Positions 18,423 through 28,336 of a DNA stretch of 64,000 nucleotides are shown here, piece after piece. A program made the position numbers and the translations under genes. This stretch comes from Mycobacterium sp. 852002-51057_SCH5723018. Its GTDB lineage: Bacteria; Actinomycetota; Actinomycetes; Mycobacteriales; Mycobacteriaceae. Location of the stretch: positions 1 through 64,000 of the forward strand of contig NZ_LZIR01000108.1 of NCBI RefSeq assembly GCF_001667035.1, given 5' to 3'. The notes beneath the pieces are model-generated. The model searched no databases. It saw only the letters and a program-made list of their open reading frames with translations, and had not been told where the DNA came from. Position 1 is the stretch's first letter. Each line of letters begins with the position of its first letter.

Positions 18423-18497
18423 GAGTGTGCATCGACGGCGTTCACTGTGCGCCTAGGGCGCCCGCCGCCGGCGTGTCGTCACCGTGGACGCACATTC
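18423..18497 (+). repeat. Extragenic imperfect palindrome, GAGTGTGC family
   Basis: Imperfect 16-base arms (18423-18438 and 18482-18497, 13 of 16 pair) starting 19 bases after the LysR stop. The left part matches 22 of 27 positions with the repeat at 37223. Probably a mycobacterial extragenic palindrome acting as a terminator or 3' stabiliser. Confidence 0.5.
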
Positions 18498-18536
18498 AAG
18501 ATCCCCAGGCGCGTCGGGCGTCCGCTGAGACCACCC

Positions 18537-18563
18537 GGGAACAAGACGGCGGCGGCCGCCGTT
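18537..18563 (+). promoter_or_regulatory. SigH-type promoter of dnaK operon
   Basis: The -35 element GGGAAC (18537-18542) and -10 element CGTT (18560-18563) are 17 bases apart, matching the SigH/SigE-type consensus. The dnaK operon of M. tuberculosis is known to be SigH-dependent. clpB in this window has the same arrangement. Confidence 0.65.
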
Positions 18564-18577
18564 AAGATGGTCGACAA

Positions 18578-18598
18578 GTTGAGTGAACCAGGCTCAAG
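18578..18598. promoter_or_regulatory. HAIR element 1, HspR operator
   Basis: GTTGAGT (18578-18584) and GCTCAAG (18592-18598) with a 7-base spacer match the HspR-associated inverted repeat (CTTGAGT-N7-ACTCAAG) at 12 of 14 positions. It lies just downstream of the SigH-type promoter, where HspR would block transcription. Confidence 0.82.
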
Positions 18599-18632
18599 AC
18601 TGGGTTGACACCCCGGCGTCCGGAAGGGCAGG

Positions 18633-18653
18633 CTTGAGCGGGGTTCACTCAGC
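18633..18653. promoter_or_regulatory. HAIR element 2, HspR operator
   Basis: CTTGAGC (18633-18639) and ACTCAGC (18647-18653) with a 7-base spacer match 12 of 14 consensus positions. It is 55 bases, about five helical turns, from element 1, so the two sites lie on the same DNA face. A possible housekeeping -35 (TTGACA, 18605-18610) lies between them, without a clear -10. Confidence 0.78.
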
Positions 18654-18696
18654 ATAGTGCAACGACAACAAGCTCTACTACTCAGGAGGCATCACT

Positions 18697-20564
<1,868 letters not shown>

Positions 20565-20568
<4 letters not shown>

Positions 20569-21248
20569 CCGACGGAAACCCACAAGAACAGGTGACTGTC
20601 ACCGACAAGCGGCGCATCGATCCCGAGACCGGCGAGGTTCGGCACGCCCCTCCCGGCCCCGAGCCGGGAGGGACGGCGCCGGGAGGGACGGCGCCGGGCG
20701 GGTCCGGAGGCGGCAAGGCCACCGAGACGGAATCCAAGGTCGCTGAGCTGACCGCCGACCTGCAGCGGGTGCAGGCCGACTTCACCAATTACCGCAAACG
20801 GGCGCTGCGCGACCAGCAGGCCGCCGCGGACCGGGCCAAGGCCGCCGTCGTCGGCCAATTGCTTGGCGTGCTCGACGATCTGGATCGGGCGCGCAAGCAC
20901 GGCGACCTCGAGTCGGGCCCGCTGAAGTCGGTGGCCGACAAGTTGATGAGCGCGCTGACGGGTCTCGGCCTGACGGCGTTCGGTGCGGAAGGCGAGGACT
21001 TCGATCCGGTCCTGCACGAAGCCGTGCAACACGAGGGCGACGGGGCCGACGGCTCCAAGCCGGTGATCGGCACCGTCATGCGGCAGGGCTACAAGCTCGG
21101 CGAGCAGGTCCTGCGTCACGCCCTGGTCGGCGTCGTCGACACCGTCACGGGCAACGAGCCAGCGGTCGCCGGGGCCGAGCCCGACGAAGGCGTCGCCGAA
21201 ACCGGACAGCCCGAAACGGACGATAACGCCGACACTTCCGGTGACTAG
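20565..21248 (+). CDS. grpE: Nucleotide exchange factor GrpE
   Basis: A 227-residue GrpE that releases ADP from DnaK. A disordered N-terminus is followed by a long helix ([22 protein letters not shown]), the dimer stalk, and the beta domain ending in [12 protein letters not shown]-type sequence. The N-terminal segment contains a tandem 15-base duplication (about 20664-20693) encoding GGTAP twice. Starts at GTG inside the dnaK stop. Confidence 0.96.
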
Positions 21249-21300
21249 GCACAGAATCGAGGACAAGTACATAGAGAAAGGTGAGAGGGGGTGACGCGAC

Positions 21301-22482
21301 ATGGCCCAGCGTGAATGGGTCGAAAAGGACTTCTACAAGGAGCTGGGCGTCTCCTCTGACGCCAGCCAAGAAGAGATCAAACGCGCCTACCGCAAGCTGG
21401 CGCGCGACCTGCACCCGGACGCCAATCCCGACAACCCGGCCGCCGGCGAACGCTTCAAGGCGGTGTCGGAGGCGCACAACGTGCTGTCCGATCCGGCCAA
21501 GCGCAAGGAGTACGACGAAACCCGCCGCCTGTTCGCCGGCGGCGGTTTCGGCGGACGCAGGTTCGACGGTGGAAGCGGCGGGTTCAGCTTCAACGTCGGC
21601 GGGGACGGTGCCGACTTCAACCTCAGCGACCTGTTCGACGCCGCCGGCCGCAGCGGCGGCGCCAACATCGGGGACCTGTTCGGCGGCCTGTTCGGCCGCG
21701 GCGCCAGTCCCCGTCCGAGCCGGCCGCGACGCGGCAACGACCTGGAGACCGAGGCCGAGCTGGATTTCGTCGAGGCGGCCAAGGGCGTGGCGATGCCTCT
21801 GCGGCTGACCAGCCCGGCGCCGTGCACGAATTGCCATGGCAGCGGCGCGCGCCCAGGCACCAGCCCGAAGGTGTGCCCCAGCTGCAACGGCTCCGGCGTG
21901 ATCAACCGCAACCAGGGCGCGTTCGGCTTCTCCGAACCGTGCACCGATTGCCGGGGCAGCGGCTCGATCATCGAGCATCCCTGCGAGGAGTGCAAAGGCA
22001 CCGGCGTGACGACCCGCACCCGCACCATCAACGTGCGGATCCCGCCCGGCGTCGAGGACGGGCAGCGGATCCGGCTGCCCGGGCAGGGCGAGGCCGGGTT
22101 GCGCGGCGCGCCGTCCGGTGACCTGTATGTGACGGTGCACGTGCGTCCCGACAAGGTCTTCGGCCGCGACGGCGACGACCTCACCGTGACCGTTCCGGTC
22201 AGCTTCACCGAATTGGCTTTGGGCTCAACACTTTCCGTACCGACGCTGGACGGCAAGGTCGGTGTGCGGGTGCCCAAGGGCACCGCTGACGGCCGCATCC
22301 TGCGGGTGCGTGGACGCGGCGTGCCCAAGCGCGGCGGCGGCAGCGGTGACCTGCTGGTCACCGTGAAGGTGGCCGTCCCGCCGAACCTGGAAGGCAAGGC
22401 GCAGGAGGCGCTGGAGGCCTACGCGGACGCCGAGCGTGCCAGTGGTTTCAACCCACGCGCCGGATGGGCGGGTAATCGCTGA
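21301..22482 (+). CDS. dnaJ1: Co-chaperone DnaJ1 (Hsp40)
   Basis: A 393-residue type I Hsp40. Order: J domain with the HPD motif (LHPDANPD), a Gly/Phe-rich segment, a zinc domain with four CxxCxGxG-type repeats ([32 protein letters not shown]), and two substrate-binding C-terminal domains. It stimulates DnaK ATPase. It follows grpE by 52 bases and overlaps the hspR start by one base, giving the classic dnaK-grpE-dnaJ-hspR operon. Confidence 0.97.
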   Translation: MAQREWVEKDFYKELGVSSDASQEEIKRAYRKLARDLHPDANPDNPAAGERFKAVSEAHNVLSDPAKRKEYDETRRLFAGGGFGGRRFDGGSGGFSFNVGGDGADFNLSDLFDAAGRSGGANIGDLFGGLFGRGASPRPSRPRRGNDLETEAELDFVEAAKGVAMPLRLTSPAPCTNCHGSGARPGTSPKVCPSCNGSGVINRNQGAFGFSEPCTDCRGSGSIIEHPCEECKGTGVTTRTRTINVRIPPGVEDGQRIRLPGQGEAGLRGAPSGDLYVTVHVRPDKVFGRDGDDLTVTVPVSFTELALGSTLSVPTLDGKVGVRVPKGTADGRILRVRGRGVPKRGGGSGDLLVTVKVAVPPNLEGKAQEALEAYADAERASGFNPRAGWAGNR

Positions 22483-22871
22483 TGGCAAATACCCCGAAGG
22501 AACCAGACTCGAGGAGCTTCCTGATCTCGGTGGCCGCCGAGCTGGCCGGCATGCACGCGCAGACCCTGCGCACCTACGACCGCCTCGGGCTCGTCAGCCC
22601 GAGGCGCACTTCCGGCGGGGGACGGCGCTATTCGCAGCACGACGTCGAGCTACTGCGCGAGGTGCAGCGGCTCTCCCAGGACGAGGGTGTCAACCTGGCC
22701 GGCATCAAGCGCATCATCGAGCTGACCAACCAGGTGGACGCCCTGCAGGCGCGGGTCAAGGAATTGACCGAGGAGTTGGCTCAGGTGCGCGCCAGCCAGC
22801 GCCGCGAAGTCGCGGTGCTGCCCAAGAGCACCGCCGTGGTGGTGTGGCAGCCGCGCAAGGCACGCGGCTGA
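22482..22871 (+). CDS. hspR: Heat-shock repressor HspR (MerR family)
   Basis: A 129-residue MerR-type repressor. The HTH (FLISVAAELAGMHAQTLRTYDRLGLV with RRYSQHDVELL) lies at residues 11-60 and is followed by a coiled coil (LTNQVDALQARVKELTEELAQV). The hydrophobic end VVVWQPRKARG is typical of HspR. It binds HAIR sequences with DnaK as co-repressor; the sites before dnaK and clpB are its expected targets, closing a feedback loop. Confidence 0.96.
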   Translation: MANTPKEPDSRSFLISVAAELAGMHAQTLRTYDRLGLVSPRRTSGGGRRYSQHDVELLREVQRLSQDEGVNLAGIKRIIELTNQVDALQARVKELTEELAQVRASQRREVAVLPKSTAVVVWQPRKARG

Positions 22872-22882
22872 CATTCGTCACT

Positions 22883-22898
22883 GCGTAGGCGGCTACTC
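22883..22898. promoter_or_regulatory. Inverted repeat GCGTAG-N4-CTACTC upstream of MpaB-like gene
   Basis: Arms GCGTAG (22883-22888) and CTACTC (22893-22898), with 5 of 6 bases pairing. It lies 71 bases before the start of the oxygenase gene and shares CGGCTACTCGTG with the site before the DUF5995 gene. Probably a regulator site. Confidence 0.5.
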
Positions 22899-22969
22899 GT
22901 GTTGCGGCCGAGCGTACTTAACTGGCCGTAGCCCCTGGCAATAGCCGCGAAATCTGGGAAGCTACCTGC

Positions 22970-24142
22970 ATGGCGAGCGCCAAGGCAAGCTCTCGATGGA
23001 CGGACGCGCGGCTCGATGGCATGCGACAGCAAGGTGATTCGCTGCTCGACGGCAAGGTCGAGGCCGTGCTCAAGGCGGGCGAAATCGACGCGGTCAACGC
23101 GATCATGCGCACTTTGGTCAGCAACGATCAGCCGGTGCCGCCGGGTTTGCCCAAAGAGATTCAGGACTACCTGGCCGAGACGCAGCCCCTGCCGCCGTGG
23201 GCCGACCTGGACAAGATCAAACGCGGCCAGCAGCTGTTCGAGACATGGGGCGTCCTCATCACGCTCTGCCTGTTCTGCGCGTCGCTGCCCGCGGCGTACG
23301 CGGCTGCCAACGGCGTGAAGGTGCTCTACCTGACCGCCCGACTCGATACGGACGCGCGTCGCCGCGTGATGGAGACCGGCCAGTTCCTGATGGACGTGCT
23401 CGCCGTCGGCGGCCTCGACGACCATGGCAAGGGCCGGCGCACCATCCAGCGGGTCCGGCTGATGCACTCCGCCGTGCGCAACTTGATCAAGGCCCGCAAC
23501 GCAAAACAGCCAGGGTTGTGGGACACACCCAACTGGGGCACGCCGATCAACCAGGAGGACCTCGCCGGGACGCTGCTCACCTTCTCCTACGTCGTCGCCG
23601 AGCCGATGCCCCGCCTCGGCGTGCGCCTTCCGGCCAAGGACGTCGACGCGTATCTCCATACCTGGAATGTCATCGGACATCTGCTCGGCTTGAGCGACGA
23701 GATGATGGTGCACGACAAAACCGATGCCGCCGCGCTGGTCGACGCCATCCGGCGCAGGCAATTCAGGGCGTCGCCCGAAGGGCAGGATATGGCCGCCGCG
23801 CTCCTCAAGCTGCTCGACGAACTGACGCCCTTCCACCGATTCGACGACACGATCCCTCCGTTGATTCGCCATCTGATCGGCGACGAGGCCGCCGACCTGC
23901 TGCTGGTGCCGAAGTCGGATCTCCCCGAACTCGGGCGGCTCGACGCCGCCACGAAGTGGGTTTACGTGCACGTCTTCGGGCAAAGCCAACGCGAGTCGCC
24001 GCGATACCAGGCGATGTCGGAACTGGCGTACCCGTTCGGGCGCAACCTCTTACACGGGATTTTCCGGCTCGAGCGGGGAGGGGAGCGGGCCCCGTTCGCG
24101 ATGCCCGATCACCTCGCCCGCAGTTGGGAGCTCTCCACGTGA
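22970..24142 (+). CDS. Oxygenase MpaB/Lcp family (DUF2236) protein
   Basis: A 390-residue protein of the family that includes latex-clearing protein and MpaB, haem-containing oxygenases that cleave C-C double bonds of isoprenoids. Features: LFETWGVLITLCLFCASLPAAYAA (hydrophobic helix near residue 90), TGQFLMDVL, RLMHSAVRNLI with the His expected to bind haem, and the strongly conserved PINQEDLAGTLLTFSYVV. No signal peptide is seen, so it is probably cytoplasmic. The substrate is unknown; lipids, terpenoids or polyketides are possible. It is followed on the same strand by a DUF5995-like gene with a matching upstream inverted repeat. Confidence 0.8.
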   Translation: MASAKASSRWTDARLDGMRQQGDSLLDGKVEAVLKAGEIDAVNAIMRTLVSNDQPVPPGLPKEIQDYLAETQPLPPWADLDKIKRGQQLFETWGVLITLCLFCASLPAAYAAANGVKVLYLTARLDTDARRRVMETGQFLMDVLAVGGLDDHGKGRRTIQRVRLMHSAVRNLIKARNAKQPGLWDTPNWGTPINQEDLAGTLLTFSYVVAEPMPRLGVRLPAKDVDAYLHTWNVIGHLLGLSDEMMVHDKTDAAALVDAIRRRQFRASPEGQDMAAALLKLLDELTPFHRFDDTIPPLIRHLIGDEAADLLLVPKSDLPELGRLDAATKWVYVHVFGQSQRESPRYQAMSELAYPFGRNLLHGIFRLERGGERAPFAMPDHLARSWELST

Positions 24143-24147
24143 CATTG

Positions 24148-24163
24148 GAGTAGTCGGCTACTC
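24148..24163. promoter_or_regulatory. Inverted repeat GAGTAG-N4-CTACTC upstream of DUF5995-like gene
   Basis: Perfect 6-base arms GAGTAG (24148-24153) and CTACTC (24158-24163). It ends 75 bases before the start codon, nearly the same position as the related repeat before the oxygenase gene. Confidence 0.55.
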
Positions 24164-24238
24164 GTGACGGCACCACTCGGCCGCTCCACGCTGGTGCGGA
24201 CAGCGACTGTAATCGATTGAAATGGAGGGTCTTCCCAG

Positions 24239-25081
24239 ATGTGTCTCCCCGCGCCTGTCGGCCCCGTTGCACTGGACCGCATCGAAGAACCGGGCACCAT
24301 CGACGATGTCCTGCGCAATATCGATCGGGTAATCGACTGGGCCAAAGAAACACGGAGCGGTATCGGTTACTTCGCCGTCCTCTACCGCCGGATCACTCTC
24401 GCCATCCGGGACGCCGTCAACGACGGGAGGTTCCTCGACGGGGCCCGCATCGAGCGGCTCGACGTAGCCTTCGCCAAGCGTTATTTCAACGCGTTGAACG
24501 CCTACTTCTACCCGGACGAATTCGAGGGTCTGACGCTTCCGTGGGAAGTCGCATTCGTCGGCGACCCGGACCACCAGGCGATCATCCTGCAGCACATGTT
24601 GGCCGGACTGAATGCGCACATCAGCTTCGACCTGGGTCTCGCCCTGCTGTCGGTTGCCGGTGACTGGCCGGACTCGCTGAGGAAAGATTACGACCGCGTC
24701 AACGAGCTGCTGTGCGGGCAGATCCCGGGCATCAATAGGGAGGTCCAGCGGTTGTCGCCTGAACTCCGCTGGGCCCGATTGCTGATACCGGACGAGATCC
24801 GCGTCATGCAGGGACAGCTGACGAAAATGCGTGAGGGGGCTTGGCTTTTCGCGCGCTACATGGCGATGCATCCGCCGAACGCGAGAGAGAAGACGGTGCA
24901 CCAGGAGGCATGGACCGCGACACTGAGTTCCTGGTATCTGCAGCCGACCGGGCGGTGGTCGCCGTTCCCGCGGCTCATTCGTGCCGTCGCCAAGCATGAG
25001 TGCGACGACGTTCGGAGCAACCTCGATGCGCTGGAAGGAATCTCGAGGCGCCCCGAGAAGGCGGCGAAGGGTCACCGCTGA
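24239..25081 (+). CDS. DUF5995-like protein
   Basis: A 280-residue, mainly helical protein resembling DUF5995. Conserved features are VIDWAKETRSGIGYFAVLYRRIT near residue 30, FAKRYFNALNAYFYP, and HMLAGLNAHISFDLGLAL around residue 118-135, whose His and Asp residues may bind a metal. No signal or membrane segment is evident. A GGAGG ribosome site is eight bases before ATG 24239. It lies 96 bases after the oxygenase gene with its own upstream inverted repeat. Function is unknown; repeated association with an oxygenase would suggest an enzyme of lipid or steroid chemistry. Confidence 0.6.
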   Translation: MCLPAPVGPVALDRIEEPGTIDDVLRNIDRVIDWAKETRSGIGYFAVLYRRITLAIRDAVNDGRFLDGARIERLDVAFAKRYFNALNAYFYPDEFEGLTLPWEVAFVGDPDHQAIILQHMLAGLNAHISFDLGLALLSVAGDWPDSLRKDYDRVNELLCGQIPGINREVQRLSPELRWARLLIPDEIRVMQGQLTKMREGAWLFARYMAMHPPNAREKTVHQEAWTATLSSWYLQPTGRWSPFPRLIRAVAKHECDDVRSNLDALEGISRRPEKAAKGHR

Positions 25082-25099
25082 TCTGGCCGCGACGGTGAG

Positions 25100-28000
25100 T
25101 CACGACAGAATCTGCTGCGCCCGTTCGAGTTCCGGCCAATGAGCGGCATCGGTGAAGCGCCTCACCACATCGGCCAACTGCGACCGGCTGCCCTCCCCGA
25201 AGATATCGAAAGAATCGATCAGACAGCGCAATTCGAACAACGTTGCGCCTTGGTGGCGTGCGCATTGAATCGCGTCGGCCAGCGCGGTGCGGCGTTCCTC
25301 CGGTTCGGCGAAGGTGTGCGCCCGCACGCGGAGCACCTCGGCGTCATAGAAGCGCATGCCCGTCTCTTGCGCATGGCGCAACGACATGTCCAGCCGCTCG
25401 CGTGCCTTCTCCGGCCGACCGGCTGCCACCAGCAGGCGTCCGATGACCCCGTCGTGAAAGGTCAGGTAGCTGTTAAGACTCATCCGGCGCGACGCGTCCA
25501 CCCGGTGCGCCAACTTCTCGGCTTGCTCAGTCAGGGAAGCGGCGTCGGTACCCCCGGCAAGCGCGGCGAGCGCCTTGACGGTGGCGTGTTGGGTCCTGCC
25601 GACCCATTGCCACAGGTCGAGCCCCGACTGCTCGCTCAATTCGCGAAGGCGCGCCATCAGAGTGGCCGCCTTCTCAAGCTGCCTCGCCTCCAGCGAAACC
25701 CAGGTTTTCATGTAGAGCGTGTGCGCTCGGTTGTGGGCGTTTCGGGGAAAGCCCAGTTCGTCACAGCGGCGCAGCGCGTAGTCGAATTCCGCCTCGGCAC
25801 ATTCGAGGTGCCCGCCGAGCATATGCGTCAGGGCCAGGAAGGTGTGTGCTGTTGTGACCGGGTCGGGGGCAACCCAGAAGGCGGTTTCCAGCACCCGCGG
25901 ATCGGCGGCCGAACGATTCTCCAGCGCCGTCAGCAGATGCTTCCGCGCGGTGCCGAAATTGCCCTCCAGCCAGCTGACCGAACCCAACGTCGACGCGATG
26001 GCCGTGTGATTCCAGGAGCGGGTGCTGGTCGTCCGGGTGGCCAGCGAGTCCAGCAGCCGGTGGGCGCGCCGCAAATCGGCCCGCGGTATGTAGTAGCTGA
26101 CCAGCGCCCAGAGGGCGCTGAACAATTCGTCCTGATAGTTGCCGGCACTGGCCAGCGCCAGGCATCGCTGAAAATCAGCTGGCCCCTCACCGCTTTGGCT
26201 GCCCTGCACGGTGCCCGCCAAGAACCCACGCTCCAGCCGGAGTGCGATTTCCGTGCGGTCCCGCGTTGAGCCCGCCGCGCAGTGCGCTTGCTGCTCGAGC
26301 GCCGCGGTCAGGCAAGCGAGTGCCTCGTGGACAGCGCCGCGGCGACGCGCGCTGACCGTGGCCTTCCGGTACGCCTCGACGGCGTCGTCGTACTGGTGGG
26401 CTTGCGCGAAGTGGGCGGCGACCACCCGCCAGTCCGATTCGGCGGCCGTTGCCGTGTCGGCCAACGCCCGGGCGGCCCGGTTATGCAGGTAGCGGCGCAG
26501 CGATGGCGGGGCCAGCTCGGTCGCCACCTGCCGGAGCAGCTCGTGGCGGAACCGCCAGCCGTGGGTGCCGCTTCGTTCGAGGACGCGCGCCCGCACCAGC
26601 TCGGCGACGACGTCGTCGACATCGGCAGTGCGGTCTGCGGCCACCGACCGAAGCAGCTGCAGGTCACCGGCGCGCCCGATCACGGCCGCCGCCTCGACCA
26701 CTGGCACGACGTCGGGGCGCGCATGCAATCGCGCGAACAGGGGCGCATACAGCGCCTCCGGCACCGCCGGTTCCTCGACGGCCGCGCGCATGCCCGCCAC
26801 GACGTGCTCGATGTAGAGGGGGATCCCGTCGCACCGGTCGCGCACTTGGCCACGGCGGTCGCGCGACAACGTCGGGTCCAGGGCTTTGATCAAGGTGTCG
26901 GACTCTTGATCCGTGAGCGGCTTCAGCTCCAAAACCTCTGCCGCCCAATCCGTGTGAAACCAGTCCCCCTCACGCCCGGTCATCACCACCAGCTCTCGCC
27001 CGTCCGCGCGCGAGAGCAGCGAGCCGAGCAACTCCACGGTCGACGAGTCAAACCAGTGGACGTCTTCGGCGATGACCAGGCCCGGTTCGTGATGCAAGCA
27101 CGACATCACGTACTGGTGCACCGTTTCCCCGATCAACTGATAGAGACCGCGGCCCTCCACGGCGGCCGGGCGATAACCATGCTCGGGTGCAATGCCCAGC
27201 ACCGGCGCCAACAGTGGCACCGTGCGGGCCGGATCCAGCGAGCACGAGTTCAATTCGGACTCCAGCAGGCGCAGCCGCTCGGCGCCCTCGGTCAGCCGGG
27301 TGATCCCGCAGCGTCGTTCTATCAGCCTGCGCACCGGGTGCAGGCCGCTGTCGGTGTGTAACGGTGAGCCCCTGAGCTCAATGACGGCGCCGCCGGACTT
27401 CTCGACGATCTGGGCGATCTCGGTCGCGAGCCGCGTCTTGCCGATTCCCGGCTCGCCGCGCAGCACCACGCCCGGAGTGCTCAGCGTCCCCGCGCGGGCC
27501 AGGTCCCAGGCGTGCTGCAGCCGGTCCCGCTCACGGTCACGCCCGATCAGGGGAGGCGAGCCGGGTGGCGGCCCATCTGGTCGCTCACCGAGCACCAAAA
27601 GAGGGGTGATCGGTGCGTCGACGCCCTTGACCGTGACCGCCGAACGTGTGTGGAGTTCAAACGAGTCACGCAACAGCGGGGCGACGGCCTCGGAGACCAC
27701 CACCGTGCCGGGCTCGGCCACACTGCACAGACGCGCGGTCAGATTGGCGGCGAACCCGTAGACGTCGTCCTGCTCGGTGTCGAGGTAAACCAGGCCGCGG
27801 TGCACGCCGACCCGTACGTCGATGGCCACGCCGAACGTGCGTTGGGCCCGCTGGCTGAGCCGCGTGACCGCGCGGGTGATATCCAGCGCTGCCGCGACGG
27901 CGCGACGGACGTCGTGCTCATGCGCCGTGGGGTGGCCGAACACGACCAACAACCCGTCGCCCTTGATCGAGCCGATGTGGCCTTCGTAGCGCTCGACGGC

Positions 28001-28291
28001 CCGGCGCACCTCCTCGCGGTATCGCCCGACCAGCGTGTGGTACGGCTCCGGATCTAGCCGGGTGGACAGCGCCGTGGATTCGACCAGGTCGGCGAACATG
28101 ATGGTAAGCCGGCGTATCTCACCGTGGTGGGCCGGAGCGGCGAGAAGATCCTCGGCCTCGGGGTTGCCCCGGTCGACCGCAAGGACTTGCCCGGCCAACG
28201 ACGTGGCGGTCGCGCGGTCACCCTCGTTGAGGGCCCGCACTGCGCGATCGAGCAAGTCGTCGATCGATTCACCGCTATCGCCAGGGCTCAC
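25100..28291 (-). CDS. Class III cyclase / STAND ATPase / TPR signalling protein
   Basis: A 1063-residue multidomain regulator. Residues 60-230 are a class III nucleotide cyclase domain: metal ligands Asp68 and Asp112, purine-site Asp176, transition-state Asn183 and Arg187. The Lys that normally lies four residues before the second Asp is Ser108, so nucleotide choice or activity may be altered. Residues 245-600 are a STAND/AAA ATPase with Walker A GEPGIGKT (279-286) and VIAEDVHW as Walker B. The remainder is helical TPR-like. No DNA-binding HTH is seen at the C-terminus, unlike Rv0386. GTG 28291 has GGAGGAG upstream. It is probably a sensor whose cyclase is gated by ATP and ligand binding. 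Confidence 0.82.
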   Translation of the reverse strand: MSPGDSGESIDDLLDRAVRALNEGDRATATSLAGQVLAVDRGNPEAEDLLAAPAHHGEIRRLTIMFADLVESTALSTRLDPEPYHTLVGRYREEVRRAVERYEGHIGSIKGDGLLVVFGHPTAHEHDVRRAVAAALDITRAVTRLSQRAQRTFGVAIDVRVGVHRGLVYLDTEQDDVYGFAANLTARLCSVAEPGTVVVSEAVAPLLRDSFELHTRSAVTVKGVDAPITPLLVLGERPDGPPPGSPPLIGRDRERDRLQHAWDLARAGTLSTPGVVLRGEPGIGKTRLATEIAQIVEKSGGAVIELRGSPLHTDSGLHPVRRLIERRCGITRLTEGAERLRLLESELNSCSLDPARTVPLLAPVLGIAPEHGYRPAAVEGRGLYQLIGETVHQYVMSCLHHEPGLVIAEDVHWFDSSTVELLGSLLSRADGRELVVMTGREGDWFHTDWAAEVLELKPLTDQESDTLIKALDPTLSRDRRGQVRDRCDGIPLYIEHVVAGMRAAVEEPAVPEALYAPLFARLHARPDVVPVVEAAAVIGRAGDLQLLRSVAADRTADVDDVVAELVRARVLERSGTHGWRFRHELLRQVATELAPPSLRRYLHNRAARALADTATAAESDWRVVAAHFAQAHQYDDAVEAYRKATVSARRRGAVHEALACLTAALEQQAHCAAGSTRDRTEIALRLERGFLAGTVQGSQSGEGPADFQRCLALASAGNYQDELFSALWALVSYYIPRADLRRAHRLLDSLATRTTSTRSWNHTAIASTLGSVSWLEGNFGTARKHLLTALENRSAADPRVLETAFWVAPDPVTTAHTFLALTHMLGGHLECAEAEFDYALRRCDELGFPRNAHNRAHTLYMKTWVSLEARQLEKAATLMARLRELSEQSGLDLWQWVGRTQHATVKALAALAGGTDAASLTEQAEKLAHRVDASRRMSLNSYLTFHDGVIGRLLVAAGRPEKARERLDMSLRHAQETGMRFYDAEVLRVRAHTFAEPEERRTALADAIQCARHQGATLFELRCLIDSFDIFGEGSRSQLADVVRRFTDAAHWPELERAQQILS

Positions 28292-28336
28292 ATGCTCCTC
28301 CTGCCCGGGATTGGGACTTTACCCGGCGGACATCGT

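Noticed and set aside
18605-18628. SigA promoter at TTGACA between the HAIR elements
   Set aside because: The -35 is perfect but no acceptable -10 lies 16-19 bases later; mentioned only as a possibility.
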